A stretch of DNA of 64,000 bases from Eutreptiella sp. 'Long Island Sound 2002' (Eukaryota; Euglenozoa; Euglenophyceae; Eutreptiales; Eutreptiaceae). The position numbers and the translations under genes are program-made. Shown piece by piece: positions 1-14,225 of the stretch (position 1 is the first letter of the stretch; each line of letters starts with the position of its first letter). The stretch covers positions 37,604,063 to 37,668,062 of the forward strand of contig OZ038385.1 of assembly GCA_964036045.1 (NCBI GenBank). Direction: 5' to 3'. The notes under the pieces were generated by a model. That model searched no databases and was not told where the DNA came from. It worked only from the letters and a program-made list of their open reading frames with translations.

Positions 1-3000
1 TCAAAATGGACATCCGCAATTCGTTTCTCGTTTATAAACTATCGAGACCATGTTTTAGTTTCCCCACATTCACCGACGTTGTGCTAGCCCATAGCGTGAT
101 GCTCTTGACGTGGATTTGCAACTGTGGCATGTGTCGCAACATGCCAAGGACAGGAAACGACGCATCGGACAACGGAGCGCCTAATAAGGCCAACATTGGT
201 TCAGAAGTGCAAGCGTGATGTTTTGTGACAGGGATGTTGGATAGGGGTCACAGCAAGGGGCTGTCCTAGGACACGGCCTCAAGACAGGAGGTCAAGACAG
301 GGGGCATTCTTAAGAGAGGTATACCAACACCAGGGGGCTGTCCTCGGGACAAGGGCTGTTTTGGGGCTGTCGGGGTTTTTGCCAAGTGCACAATGCAGGT
401 AGTGTAATAAGCTAGTTCTAAGGGGGGCAAAGCTACAAGCTTATTATCTAAACTACCGGCTAGGGAGGAATCTCCTATGAGTCCTACCCAATCCCAAGCG
501 TAGCCTAGGGGCTCATAACCAAGCTACACAAATGAAAACCATAAAATTTGAAAATAAGATCCCAAATCCCTTAAAACACTAAACCTATACACCCGCAGTG
601 CAAGTGCCAAACACCATCTTCATCATGTGCCGCCGGTTGCCGGACTTTGCCACCGGCCTTGGTTCCTTGCTTGGCTTAGCGATAGCCAAGCGGCCATGGT
701 GGGGGGGTGGCTCACCAAACCCTCATGTCTAACAGACAATGAGAGTGTGAACAAATGCATTTGCACTATTACACTTCACACAACACAAACATGCATGACA
801 CACACAAAGCTACCACAAACAATCACAAAATCTGACCTAAACGGAAAATTGTCACCTCAAAACGCCGTGTTAACGCCGTAACATCGGCACAGAGCTAGAA
901 CCGATAAATCTATACTAACATTGTACTAACCTAAACGGAATCAACTTTGAGACTAACACAGAACAGGCGACGACGACAAAATCCAGCATATCGCTATTTC
1001 AAGCCCGCACACACACACAGCAACTAGATGGAAAATACAACTCTAAATCTAAGCACGGGAAAGATAAAAATTTATATACCGATCTAAAACTACCACACTT
1101 TTTTTTTACACATGGCGGTTTCCCGCCCAAAACATCATCACAAACTGCTCACCATGCGAGGTTCCTCGAAGGACAGCCGCGGGAATAAAACCCATACAAA
1201 TATGTCATGCCACTGTAAATTTCCCTGGGTGCAAAGCACTGCCAAGCGAGGCAAACTACAACACTTACGCACGCATGTGGCCTATAGCTTAAGCCTGCAC
1301 TACAATTTGGCCTGAATGGGACGTCCTTATTACAGGTAGACACATGTTAAGAGGGTGCGGGGCGGGCTATTGAGCTGTGGGCCAGGGCGAGGACTGGTGG
1401 GGAGCCTTGGGGCTGGAGGGTGGGTGGCGGCAGGAATGCCGCGGGTGTGGCGACATGGCCACTAGGGCCGGCGGCCGCCCCCTTCAATTTGGGATGCAAC
1501 GCACCTTCGCTTTCTTCTTGAGGGGCTGGCGCTGCTCCGGTAGGGGGGAGAAAGTTGTGGCCCAACAAAAAGCTGAAAGGAGAATGGTTTCTGGAAAGAA
1601 AAAAAAAGGTTTGGGGCATGCAAAATCAAAGGCACCCCTGATGGCTCATCTTCAAGACACATCTTCCTAGCATTGGTCAAACACTGGATCTGCCGATCAA
1701 AACGCATCCAAACAGCTTTCATGAGATATTCAAATGGAGTGCAAATTAGTGCGGTGTCCGGTTTTTTTGCATATGGAAAGGTAAGAAACAATATGGTAGA
1801 AATTTCACAAATTTGCCAGCACGAAACAAGCTGCATGAATCTCTGAAAATTGGCTATTTTGATGGACAAAGGAACTTTTTACAAGAAAAAAAACCTGTTT
1901 CGCCCCATTTCGACGTGTTTTAAAAAGAATAGAAGAATAGAGATCCAAAAAGCCTTGGGTAGCCGCACCTACTGGTCGGGCGGAGTTTAAAACCAAACAA
2001 AGTCACCGAAAATACCAATTTCAAGTACAAGGTCCAAGGGACTCAAACGGCAAGTGAGCTTAGCATAGGCCAAAATAGGGGCAAATACAACCTTAAATAC
2101 CCGACTTGGGTCAATTATGAGTGCAACAACGTGTATATCAATACTTTAAAGACCCCAAGCCCATAGAAATAAGCATTTTACTATACCACTTTTTTAGTCA
2201 ATGTTAGGTGGTACAACATCTAGTGACTGGGACAATACCTGGAGATTTTACTTTATACCCCATGGACTTGTGCGTACTCCTGGTGATCAGTTCAAATTGG
2301 CCAAAAAGCCTCCAACTCTCATCCAACGGCTCCCTACGATCTTGATTTTTAGCAAACCCGTGCCCACCATTGAGGCTCTACAGGGGGGTTACCATGAGAT
2401 AGAGCATGGGACCCTACCACGAATGAGTTGAAAAATTTACATAGAACGAAAAAGGTGAAGCGGTGCTTAGGTCTAGCTTCATGCATCGTGGTTGTATTTG
2501 GCTTAAAAAGAGCCTTCAATTTCTACCGATGGAAAGTTTGCTATGTTGTCTCCGGACACTGCTTTTCGGTACTGTAAATTTCAACCACCCTATCCATCCC
2601 AACACCACTCACCTCTCTTCCTCCACTCTCTCCGCTTATTAGACAGGCTCATCCATCATGCCTTGCATCTCACTTCGGGCGGTGTCATGTACATATGTCA
2701 CCATCATGGCTCCATGCCCCCCCCCCCTTCTATGACAATAATCCCAATCCCACTTTTGAGAAGCGAGGATTTGGGGGCTGGGTCAAAAGCTGGGCCTTCT
2801 CCTTTCCATTGGAAATTCATGTATCTTTTGATCTTCTTCAATTTTTTCGTTTGAAAATGGAGCCTAGAAAAAATGGGCTTGAGTCCGAGCATTGGCACAC
2901 TACCACCATACCCCCATGCCCAGTTCTTTAAGTGGAGGGGCTGAACAAAGACAACCAACCCATAAATACACGCCATTGTCAATGGAAATAGGTATTTTGC

Positions 3001-5434
3001 TTCTTTCAAACAGGCCATGACCAGCCCTCCATGGGGCTTGGTGAGGCAGAGTGGGATGCTTCTGCAACTTGCGGCCTCACAAAAATGATCCTCCCTGCTC
3101 TTTTGGCCCCGCCAAAAGCAGTTAGGCATTTTGGGAATACATTGGTTCGGGCATGCCACTGTTTTTCTTTTTTTGGAGGGGACTCTATTTTCTTGATCAG
3201 CACATGTATTTTTTTTGTAGAAATAGGAGATTTTCAAGTTTTGGGGCAAAAGGCTGTGGGTAGGCCCAATTTTCTTAATATTGGCTTTGGGGGGGGGGGG
3301 GGCTGAAAAAAATGACGCTCCTCTGTTTTGTGACCTGGAAAACATGAATCATGCCACAGAGGTTGTCAGATCAGAACCATGGAGGCCTGTATGCATGACC
3401 ACAATCCCTGTCCCTTGTTTTGGGTCCATTACCATACCAGATCCAAAGGATCTATTTTATCCACTAAAAGTATCCCCCCAATCAGGTTTGGTTGTACCCC
3501 TGCACTTGAAACCCAGTTTTGAGGGTTGTCAACTCAGGCTTCCAGAATGTTGGCGCTATTATTGGATAATGCAGCAAAAAATGAGATGTTATCCTGCTCA
3601 CTGCCCCCCCCGTAATTGGAATCCATTTGATCTTACTGCTGCACAGTAAATTGCAGACAGCCAAAGCCACATTTGCACACACCTTCCAAATGCCCCCCAC
3701 TCCATCTAAAAACGCTTTGAGAGTGTTTGGGGCTTGCAGAGCACAGTCATTTTCAACCTCCGCATTATAAAAACATCATCAATCTCGGGAACCAAAATTT
3801 TGCAACCTTCTAAGCAATGTGAAAATTGTTAAAATTGCAATGTGTTTCCCATATGCATTACTCAAGATCTGGACACAGCTCATCTTAAAAAACAACACAG
3901 CTCCTTAGAATTTCACTTGCATTGTGAGCCTGCGTATGGAGAAAAATAGGAACAGTCAGTACAGTACGTCACGCGGGACACCCAAAGCCTATGATGACTT
4001 GCACATCACCAAATTGTTACAGCTGTTCAGCATACGACACGGTAGATGTAAATTTCTCCCAGCCCCTGCACTGCAGACACTGTCCTCTACCATTACCCAC
4101 TGCAACCCACCAGGTTTCACAGGAGACCATGAATGAACAGAATGCAACTATGAACACCAGCATTAGAACTCCAGTGCCTCCGCACCTTTGGTGACGCTGT
4201 CAACTGAGTGGCCATACCCTTCGGCTTGCCCAAACAATGGGCGCTGCAGACCAAACATGAAATCACCTCTTCACCAAACCCAAAATTGATGCGCCACAGC
4301 CATGCACTGCCCTACCAACCTTCCATAAAAACAAGCACGGCCAACCCCTGACACAGGGATCGATGGACCCACAGCTGAGATCAGGGGGCTTTCCATTCCA
4401 TTACTGAGAGCGGAGGACACAACACCTCTGTAATCCCACCCCAACTTTGCTTGATATTCATGGTTCAGTGCCATCATGAAAGCCTGCACTCTCTTTGCAT
4501 TTAACGACTGGTCTACATGCGGAGACGGGAGAGGGGGAGCTCCCTTGTACTCAGTCATGCTGACAACTTTTTCCCTCCCCAAGCCACATGGACATTGGGA
4601 GTCCTACTATCCCCACCCCACATCGACCCTTTTCAAGGGCCAGGTGCAGAAAACCCAGGGTGCTTGTAAATGAGTGGGCTCGCTCCCAATTTTCCCCTAA
4701 CGTTTCCGCGTTTTGGAGTCCAAAACTGCACACACAAATTATTATGAACGGAGCAAAAGGGGGGACGCTTTTCGGGTTGCAGCTTCTTAATTATCCCACA
4801 GGTGACTGACCTATTGCATACAAATGATTTTCTGTGGGCTTCCCAAACCTGACCCTTACACCCATGCCCGGGCACGACCCAAGGGTGTTGGTGCTGCCAC
4901 CCCCTTTCATTCGGCCAACCAACCAGCAGGTTCGCCTTCACAACTGTGACAGAATATCAGGAAAGCAGCGCAGGCAGCTCAGCACCTGAATGACCACCCA
5001 AAGGGACCATGGACAATCTTGCAAACCACAGCCCTGAGATAGTGCATGGGTAAGGGCGGGTGCCAAAAACCAGAAAAACTTACAAGAATCTAAGCAACAC
5101 GCAAGAACAGGAACCCGCCTTGCCACGGACGCAACAACACCCATTCCCTTCGTACAGACCTAGCAGCCACCAGCTGCGTGTTCCTGCTCCATGAAGGCAG
5201 CTTGCCCCTCCACATCCTGAAGCACCGCACGGTTGAGAGATCCGTGGTCTGCTTGTGGATAGCGGTACAAGAAGGCAAGCACACGACCCCTTGTGCAGAG
5301 CCGTGGAAGATGGATCCCATAGAAAGCAGCAGACTGGGGGCTCTTCCCCTGAGACGTGTCCCGAACGCCATCGATGGCCCATTCTGTACTGACGCTGTTT
5401 CCGCCGATGGAACGTGCACCTGAACTCCGGGACT
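1..5434. other. Intergenic region, no gene recognised
   Basis: No protein family, RNA gene or consistent exon chain was recognised here. Short GGGGCTGTC motifs recur near 257, 334 and 364, and there are homopolymer runs such as the poly-G at about 3289-3302. The longest open frame is on the minus strand at 2704-3345 (213 codons); its composition is not protein-like and no splice partners were found. A minus-strand stretch near 1600-1760 is mildly protein-like but unsupported. The right end presumably holds the 3' UTR of the minus-strand helicase gene. Confidence 0.6.
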
Positions 5435-8400
5435 TCATTTTTTGGTCCGCCACTCTTTGCGCATGGTATTCCCCCACTCGCTTTTGGCGTACTCGTACAG
5501 CCACGGCGGTGCGACAGAACCCCCCGATTCGTTCAGGCACCGGATGAGTTGTCGCACGATGCGCCAATCAGTCGAGGGATTGAACAGGGAGTACGCAACC
5601 CCTTTGGCGCCAGCACGTCCACTCCGCCCAATGCGGTGCACATATTTCTCGATTCTCCACGGCAAATCATAGTTCAAGACGAACGCCACGTCTTTAATGT
5701 CCAGACCGCGCGCGGCCAAGTTCGTGCACACCATTATGGCATGCGGGTCCTCGCGGAACGCTTTGATGTTCTGGTTCCTCTCGTCTTGTGACAATTTGCT
5801 GCCATAAGCGAGTACGCCCGAGTAGTCCTTGCGCAAGAAATCTGCAAGCAACCACGCATGCTCTGGTGAGCCGCAGAATATCATCATGCGAGTGATCTCG
5901 TGCCCTGCACCCTTGATTTCCTGCACAATACCCCGGAGTTTTGAGGGTTTGTGACACTCATCACCAGCGTACACAATATGCTGTTCGACATTGTGGTTCG
6001 CCAGCCCTGTGGAGACTTGGTTGATTGTAATCTTCAACGGCCGATGGAGCACTTGCGACGCTACATCCCGCACCTCTTTCATCAGCGTTGCGCAGAACAT
6101 GACGGTCTGCCGGTCTGGGCGGATCTGTGCGCTGACCGCGGCAACTTGCAGTGACTGTCCGAGGTGAAGCATATGGTCCACCTCATCAATGATGAAGAAA
6201 GTGACGTGCGACACATCCACAGACTTGTCTTGAATGAAATCAGCCAAACGGGCGGGTGTGGCCACCAGAAAGCTACTCTTGGCCTTCCTCGTCTGCTTGC
6301 GCCGGAGGCCGCCGCCCATTAGCGCGCAGCATCCGTATTGATCGGACGGCCGCCACGAAAGAAACTCCTGCTCCACCTGCTGGACCAACTCACGTGACGG
6401 TACCATTGTCACAACGACGGGACCAGTGAGCCTGGTGCCTACGGGGCAGAGGGGATGAGAGAAACCACTGTGGCCAGAAGAGCAAAACAAAAGAAAGTCA
6501 ACGGCCACCCCACAGAATTTGGCGTAACGGACAATTCTCTCCAAGGAAAAAGATTGCAGAAGGTTTGAGGAAACATGCAAAGCCTGCGGCTTTGTGCTTC
6601 AGCGACAACAGCATTATCCAAATCGCCGGACTCGCGGAATCCGCACCCGAAAGGTCCAGTGGCACGGAAAATTGGCGCTTCCACATTCTCGGCCGAAGCC
6701 TGAACTCTTAGTCGCCCCTGACCTCCAGAGATCTCTGATTCCCCTCAAAGAAAACTGCCGTTATTTGCCAAACGAGTGCCGTGGGATTGCTCGTTGTTGT
6801 CGGTGAGGAACTGTTGCTTGTTTCAGAACTTGTCGTGAGGGCACTTATTTTGAGCAACTGAGTCATCAAGTGTCCAGTGCTGATGAGTCGCAACTTGGTT
6901 GAGAGAAAGGGGGGGCAGTCAGTGAAAATCCACCAAGCGTTTGTGCATCCCTCACCATAACCTTCCGAGGGCGTCGTGCTCTAAGAGGATGAGGGGTGCC
7001 AAAAAGGACAGCAAGCGTGCTCGTTGGTAGTTCAGGTGGGGGCTTTTGGGAGGAATCTGTTTACATCGCTTGTCCACTGGCGATGGGGGAAAGCACCTTT
7101 GGTAGTTGTCCCTCTGCCTACAGGTGCTGCTTCTGCCCCTTCACGTCCCTCACATGACGGCGCCGGCAATGCTTCACACGAAGGCTTCCCCGATGGAAGG
7201 CGCTCATCCCCCAACTCTACCGCAGGGGCAGGGGGTTCCGGATCATCAAGGGGCAGTGGTGCGCAGGATTTTCAGGCATTTTGCCTTTTGAGGAAAAGAA
7301 AGGGTGGCTTGGGACTGCGGCCCGTGGGCAGGGCCGCCCGGTCCCTTGTGGGGGCGGGGGGGGGGCGAACCCGCGGCCTCAGAAGCCCGCGTTGGGCCGC
7401 GCTTTGGTAGCCCAGGGCTTCTGTTGTCGGAGGATATTCCCCATCACAGCGACGCCCATCACGAGGGGACAGTGTGCGGGTTGGTGCTTCGGGGGACAGA
7501 GGGCCTCGGGAGGGGGCCTCCGGTTCTAGTGGCACCCAGGCCTCGCCTATCAAGCAGCATGGACACCAGGAATCCTGCTATCCAAGCCAGGGACAGCACA
7601 GTCATTCCAAGGTGAGCTTCGTGTCGCTTGCACAGCAAGCATGGAAATTGAACATTGGGAGAGGGCGCACAGAGTGCGGAAAAAGTCACGAATACTGGCT
7701 TTGTACATCCTCGGGGCAGACAATTGCACAAAAATCTGCAAACTGCACCAAATGCTTCTTCCTGAATGGCATCCCTTTAAACTGCACTGCATTTCTGGGA
7801 TGCAGAAACACGGCAAGTCCCTCAGTGTCTCAGGGCTTGAAAAAGGGCTGGTCTAGTATTCATGCCCAAGCTCTTCTGCTGAGCATTGCAACCTGATCGA
7901 TAGGGCTCGTGCCATCGGAGGGGGTCCGTTGCATTTGCCCAGGACACACTTTGTATTTGACTGGGGGAACTCTGTATGCACTCGGAACACTTCACGTTGA
8001 CTGGGGTACAGCATAGTACAGGGCACGAGCAGGGGGCACATTGTACAGGAAGCGCCCCTCACAGGGGCACGGGTCATCGTCAATCAAATGGCACAGGCAG
8101 AGGCACCTGACTGCTGATACTCTTCAACTCGGTGCTTGAGATGGACAACGGATGGCAGCAGATACGCGAGAGTTTTGCCGCTTCCAGTCTCCGCAAGACC
8201 CATGCAGTCTCTCCCTGTCAATATCACTGGCCAGCAATGGCTCTGCAAATAAATACGCGGACCTCGGCTTGCGGGGTGTGCAGGTTAGGGGAGGGGGATG
8301 TGGTCCTAACCCACTCGAGACCAAGAACATGCAAGAGTGCACTGCGCAAACTCAAGAACATATGGTGCTGGTGCATCATGCGCATAATGAGACGTTTGCA

Positions 8401-10507
8401 GCGCAAACAATAGAACAAAAGGACAGGGTTTCAATTGAGAGCATGTGGTTACTCGCAATCTTGGCACCGCAGCCGCCGCCCCCCAACACCACCACAAATG
8501 ACTTCGGCCAACTAGGTGGTCACACAACAATGCACTGGAAACCAGCTGCACTACCTGGCAGCCAACCAGCCTGCCGTGAACCCTGCCTCCCTCTTGGTCT
8601 TCCCACGCGCCCGTAAAGGTGAAGGCTCTAAATCAAAGCCTGCACTGCAAAAGGCATACCCAAGGTGCATACCAAACCCAAGTGGAAACATTGAAAATGC
8701 AATAGGGGTCTCACATCCATGTCACCATCCTCGTCCTCTGCATTCTCCAAGCTTGCACACCCCCTCGCTGCACGGTGTTCTCCACCCTCAACAGTCCACC
8801 AGTTCCGCTGTGTTTCCTCCCCATCAAAAATTCATCCATGTGTCATAGAGGGTGGGGGGCCTGTCAATTCCAATTTTCCTGCATAACTTGGTGGTACGTG
8901 GTACAGCGCTGGGTGTTGGGCAGTCAACTCACGGTGGTTGTTGGTCAACCGCAGTTGATGGCTGTTGCGAACCCGCTCACGGCGAATTGGCACAATCAGG
9001 ACAGTTTTGTGAAGCGCCATGACATTTGAGACATCAAATCGGTGGGGACAGCCCTTCCTTCAACAGAGCCCAAAGGGCCCAACATGCGAAACTGTTTCGC
9101 ATCCCCCGCGTGTATTTCCAAAACGAAGTACGAAAGAGCAGACTCCTACCCCTTGCGGAAAGGACACTTGCCGTAGATGCGCAAAAACGAGAGTACCTGA
9201 ATTGGCATGGGCGCTTGGAACTCGTTTTTCAGCTTCTGGTTGACGGCATCACCAAAATCCACCTCATTAAACGTGATGATGGGCTTGATCATCCCACCCT
9301 GGATTTCCGCATGGTCATCGCCCATGGCCTCTGACAATTCCCCTGGTTTTCGGTGTGCATACTTCACGCACTCCGAAAAGTTCCGACGGAAAGGGGTGGC
9401 CTCCATCCTCTCGGTCGTCCATCCGGCATCGGGAAGCAAATGCCGTCCTTCGCATTCCAGCCTCTCCCACGAGCGCCCCCCCTTGTCAGCGATCTTGTAG
9501 GTGTTTTTGGCAGTCAAATGCCCGAGCAGCCCATAAGACACAACCGTCTGCCGGCCTCGGATCCTTGGAGGCCGCATTTTGGAAGCTTTCGCAGCAAGCT
9601 CCGCGTTTTGGAACCGGACCAGGCAGTATCCCAAAAAAGGCGAATCCGGACCCTTGCCTACTCTCCCAAAATGGATGTTTGCGATGCAGTCAGGCCCAAC
9701 TGGCGCATAATAATCCAGGAGATCTTGCTCCTGCAGATCATTTGGGCACCTGCCCACAAAGAGCTTGCACAGCTTCCGCTTGAGCCAGCGTTCCCGTTTC
9801 ATTTCGCCATGGGCCAACTTGGGTTTGCGAGGCTGCAAGGGTTTCTCCCCAGGATTGAACACCTTCGGTGGCGCCGCGCGTTGCTTGGAGGACAGTGCGG
9901 GTGCAGCTTCGACGGGTTTGTCAGCCCCTTGCAGGTCCTGCGGGGGCCGCCGTCTGTACCGGGCCCGCACGACAGGCCGGGCAGCGGGCTTCTCGTCCTC
10001 TTCCCCTTTCACCCCCAGCACACTACGCACGTGGGCCTTGACCGCTGGATCCCACGGCATCACCTCCATCATCGCCATCAAAGCGGTCGGGTCCTGGTTT
10101 CTCACGTCGCGGGTTCTGTTTTCATCCCAAGCGGTGCTTTCATCCCAAGTGGCGCCTTCATCCCAAGCGGTGCTGCTTGGCTTCGTTCGCTTCTTCTGGG
10201 GCCCATTCTCTACGGATGATTCACCGTCACTGCACTCGTCCGCGGCGCTGTGCTTCTTCCTTTTTGACTTCTTGCCTTTCTCTGCAGGGCTGGACTGCAG
10301 ACAGGGGTTTCCCTCTTCAGACGGGCCTTCCTCACACTCGTTGGCGACGCCGTGCTGCTTCCTTTTCAACTTCTTGCCTTTCTCTGCAGGCCGGGGGTCC
10401 AGGCAAACATTTCCCTCGCTCGACTGGCCATCCTTACTGCACTCGTTGGTGATGCTGCTTCTCTTCCGTTTTGGCTTCATGCCTTTCTCTGCAAGCCGAC
10501 CACCCAT
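5435..10507 (-). CDS. RRM plus DEAD-box ATP-dependent RNA helicase, three exons, 816 aa
   Basis: Predicted ATP-dependent RNA helicase, probably nuclear or nucleolar. Exons are 10507-9197, 8242-8107 and 6438-5435. The introns (954 and 1668 bp) are GT-AG and their phases (0, then 1) fit exactly. Residues 1-130 are Lys-rich with three 34-35 residue repeats (AEKGKK.KRK) and WDE repeats. An RRM-like domain covers about 247-325 (RNP2 LFVGRC, RNP1-like GYCLVRF). The Q motif is at 411-437 (ending PMPIQ), motif I AETGSGKT at 454-461, Ia PSREL at 496-500, Ib TPAR at about 543, II DEVD at 567-570, III CAT at 598-600, V around [10 protein letters not shown] and [12 protein letters not shown] at about 750-759. 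Motif II is DEVD rather than DEAD and motif III is CAT rather than SAT; other ATP-site residues are present. The start is the first ATG in the open frame; an upstream 5' exon cannot be excluded. The family call is firm; the exact orthologue is unknown. Confidence 0.9.
10121..10174 (-). repeat. 18-bp coding repeat, three copies
   Basis: Three head-to-tail 18-bp units (TTCATCCCAAGCGGTGCT on the plus strand, the middle one slightly changed) lie in helicase exon 1 and encode the WDE-containing hexapeptide repeats. The period is a multiple of three, so copy-number change keeps the frame. Confidence 0.9.
10233..10500 (-). repeat. About 102-105 bp coding repeat, three copies
   Basis: Three diverged copies, spaced 102 and 105 bp, encode the basic N-terminal repeats of the helicase (AEKGKK plus KRK, then an acidic NEC/DEC segment). 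Each copy carries CTGCAGAGAAAGGC-like sequence on the coding strand. That resembles a 3' splice site, so the 5' limit of exon 1 is somewhat uncertain. Confidence 0.8.
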
Positions 10508-13500
10508 ATTTGTTTGCACAGGCCACAACGCACGGAGTCCTCAGATTGCCACGGTGCATTCTGTAGAAATTGAGCCAACAAAATATCGAGATGACTTGGG
10601 AGGCAACACAAACCACATATTACATACTTTTGCATTTGCACTTGCCCACAGATGCATCTCGCATTTGTGCAGACACGGACCAACATGTCCGTGTCGAATC
10701 CACAACGGCTGTGAGCAAGTGGCCAGCACAAGGGTACACTTCTGCTTTCCCTTCAAAAGCATGCACTCCTGTTTCGTGGTGGGTCCGGGTCTGAACCATT
10801 TGGGGGAGAGGGCCATAATGAACCCATCACTCAATTTCAACCAGAAGGCCTACAGTTTTTCTTCCCTACCAAGTTGTCAAATCAGTGTAGAATGTTGCCT
10901 TATGCTACTATCAGAAGCTTCAAGGGCTGGGGTCAGGGCAGACTATCATACATTATAGCAGGAGGCGAAAATTGTATCACGTAAGACTTTCGGGTCCTAG
11001 TCCTGTGCTGCAAAGGGCTCCCTGTACACCATAATCTTGCTCTGTAGCTTCATGTCACACCTTGCAATGTTGCATTGCGTTTGTCTCGTATTTTCACTGC
11101 GAGATCAATCCATTTGCACCAACGTTTCTCCGCAGAATGTATGTGTGTATGGGTCTTTCTACTTTCACGCCACCTACACGGTGTGGGTTGGTCCTTTTGT
11201 TCAAAAAACAGAAACAATCTTCTTCTGCTTTTTTTATGAGAAAGATGGTGGTTTTTTTGGGGCGGGGGGCTGACTTGCAAAATGTTTGACTGTTCAGATG
11301 AAGTAAGAACACAGGGTTCAAATGACAAAAAAACTTAGGAAGGACCCAGGAATCATGTACATGTTTAGCAGCCCCGCATCCCCTGTCCAAACAATGGTAC
11401 AAGGACCAAAAATTGTGGAAACAACACCCCATAATGTCTGGATAAACCGTTGTTTGCACCCAGAAAAAGAGGACATGAGCTGGCTGAAAAAAAAAAGAGT
11501 GCGTGGGCAATGTGCGCGCATTTGGTAACCCTCCAATAACCACTCCGCATTTTTGGTGCTCTTTGGTGCTTGGACAATCCACCAAGCACCAAAGAGGGTA
11601 GAGAGAACCTCTCTGCTATAGAATTGGCCGATCAATTCTGGCAAAGAGCACAATGGTAACACTTGACAAAAGCACAAGAGACAAATATTACGGGCAAGTG
11701 GTTACACCAAGCTTAATATTTGGTGGCATTGGTGAGTTTTGAGATCTGGAAGGAAGAAATTAGAGCGTTGGTGGAAACAAAGGTATTGGGACCGAGTTGT
11801 GCTACACTGTGTGTCAACTGTGTTAGCCAAACCCTTCAATAACAATCACAAAATTTTATCACATGGATGCCATCAATAGAAATGAACACCACCCAAAAAC
11901 ACCAGTAGCATGTGGAAATGGCCAAAAAACCAGGGTTCAATTAGTTGCCAACATGTGAAACGTTGCATTGCGTCAACAGCATTCCCTTTGGGGCTGGCTT
12001 TGGGACAAGCTGTGGGGCAGTCAGCAGGGAGGCTGGAATGCAAGAATCATCTCATTTTCCTTTGCAACGACAACTTGCCACCAAAGTCACTTGCAACTCA
12101 TGCAAAAAAACACCAGCTCTGTTATCCACCTGAACCAGCAAAAAGAACAGCCAATTTCATGGTTCCAAGCTGTTGTTTGGGGAGCAATCAATTCACTATG
12201 TGCTGAAGCTTTTTCCTCCTTCAAAATTCTGCATCTGTACAATCCCTTGACCACCCACTCTTGGGTAGCAGGCTTCACTCCCAAAATTGCTTGCATTTTG
12301 GCAGTATGATTCAGAAAAAGAATTTAGAGAAAGGTGCTTCTAAGGCATGGTCCAGAAGTGGCTCTGTGGCCACAACAGGAACTGCACTGGTCTGCAGTCT
12401 GCCATGCACATGGCACAGAAGGTCAGGATCTGTGTGCATGTGGCAATCCAAGTACTTCCACAACCTCATCTGTTTCTCTCTGGTGGTCCGTTGCGTCAAA
12501 ACATGTTGAGCACCTATTTGTACCATTGCCTGGTTCGCCTCTGGCAGGCAATAGGAATGTCACTGCTGGCATTCCACACCACAAAATCAATTTTTCAGCA
12601 TTTACTCCTCGTACATCTATGGTGTAGGCCCTGGGTAGCATTGCCGGCCTCTTTTAAGAGCTGAGGGGGCCTCATCTGCTGAAGCATCTCATGGAACGAG
12701 CTCAGAGGCTGCTGGTGGATGCAGCAGCATTTTGTCGATTAACCACCCAACAATGTTGTTGAGTCGTCATCCGCCATGGTGAACCACCAATTGCTGTTGG
12801 TTATTTAGTCAGTCCCTATCACTAACGAGCCAACACTTTGGGTTGATTGCCGTCTACTCCAACATTTTCTGCTGAACCCAAGCGGAAGTGTTCTTTTTCT
12901 TCCTGCCAATGACAGTGCTGGGCGAAATTGAAGCCCAGGGTGTTCAGAATTGTTTTCTGGATTGATTTGGATCCATTTTTCTGACCCACATTTCCATATG
13001 CAGATTTGTGACTGGGGGAAACTGGGTATGAGGAAACATTTTGACGCAGGAGTGTGGAGGCCTGGCTTCGTGACATAGCTTCTGAAATCGTGCGCTGCAT
13101 CATTATCCGCAACAGTCGTGCACATGTCATGAGTCCAGAAAATCCCTGTCCAAGTTGGAAACGCACTCAAAGTTGGAAATAGGAACCGCCGATTGTTGCT
13201 GAGGACCAAATGTGCAGCACTGCCATGATCAGGACGACAGCATTCAGGGGCAAGCAAAGGCCTCAGAACCATCCCAATGACATCATATCGTTGACAGGCA
13301 CAATCTTGTTGGTGCAGGGACGAATGGTTGATTGTGTCCTTCATTTTTTACCATTGAAAGACGTGCTGACTAAACTCCATGCAAATGCCTGATCAGTGCA
13401 GGATACGGATACAAAAAAGATCTGGCCACCTGCCGCATAAGTACTGAGCCATACCCACATGACATGTGCAACATAGAGGGGTAACTGCAGGTGGGTTAGT

Positions 13501-14225
13501 TCAGGTCAGGGTCAAGGTCAAAAATAAAGAGTATGGTCTTGAGTTACGTGGGCTCCGAAAACAGCAATCAAAGATTGAGCAAGGTGCAATGAGCATATCT
13601 TTGTAAAAAATTCTCAACTCGATTTGTGTGCTTGGGGGCCCACCCAGATATTGACGACAGATACGTGGCAATGCACTTAGGACCCCGTTTCAGTTGTACT
13701 GGGGCGAAATCGAGATAAAAAATGGTGGTATGAATTAAATGATGCCCCCTCGAAATGACAAAGGTATCGACTTGCCTTTGCAAGCAGTCCAACAACCTCA
13801 AAAGACCGCCCAACGGGAATGCTGGCTGACGTCTTTCTTCGATAGCAATGGTAACCCTACCCCCGGTAATCCCCAATATAAACACAATCATGAAGTGAAA
13901 CTGTGGAATTGAGACACTCCAGCTTCTCTGGCTATGCGGTGGCATGCATTTCTATAGAATCTGATCAGTACTTGCACGTTCCAAAGCAACGGAAAGAAAG
14001 ATTTGTTTGGAAGCAGGAGCCAAAACGGTCAACACTAGTGGACAAGCTGAAGATGCTGATAAAGACGTTACGAATGAAGAGAAACAGGGCGGCCGGTGTT
14101 GTTTTCAGTGGCCACAAAACAGGAATCCTCGAATGGGCACCGTCCCACCACGGCCATGCAGCTTTGGCCGATGGGCACCCTTGGGGCACAGCCAAACGCT
14201 ACATCCGCAACACCAATCACTCTGG
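10508..14225. other. Intergenic region with unassigned open frames
   Basis: No gene was established. The left end should hold the promoter and 5' UTR of the minus-strand helicase. Open frames on the minus strand at 11094-11585 and 12805-13344 have no recognisable domain. The minus-strand frame 13568-13945 (125 codons) has a more protein-like composition, with hydrophobic and basic stretches, and could be an exon, but no family or splice chain was found. The plus frame 13903-14556 overlaps better minus-strand candidates and was not called. Confidence 0.5.

Noticed and set aside
7024-7410. Plus-strand open frame within a helicase intron
   Set aside because: It lies in the 1668-bp intron on the opposite strand, is low in complexity and has no recognisable domain.
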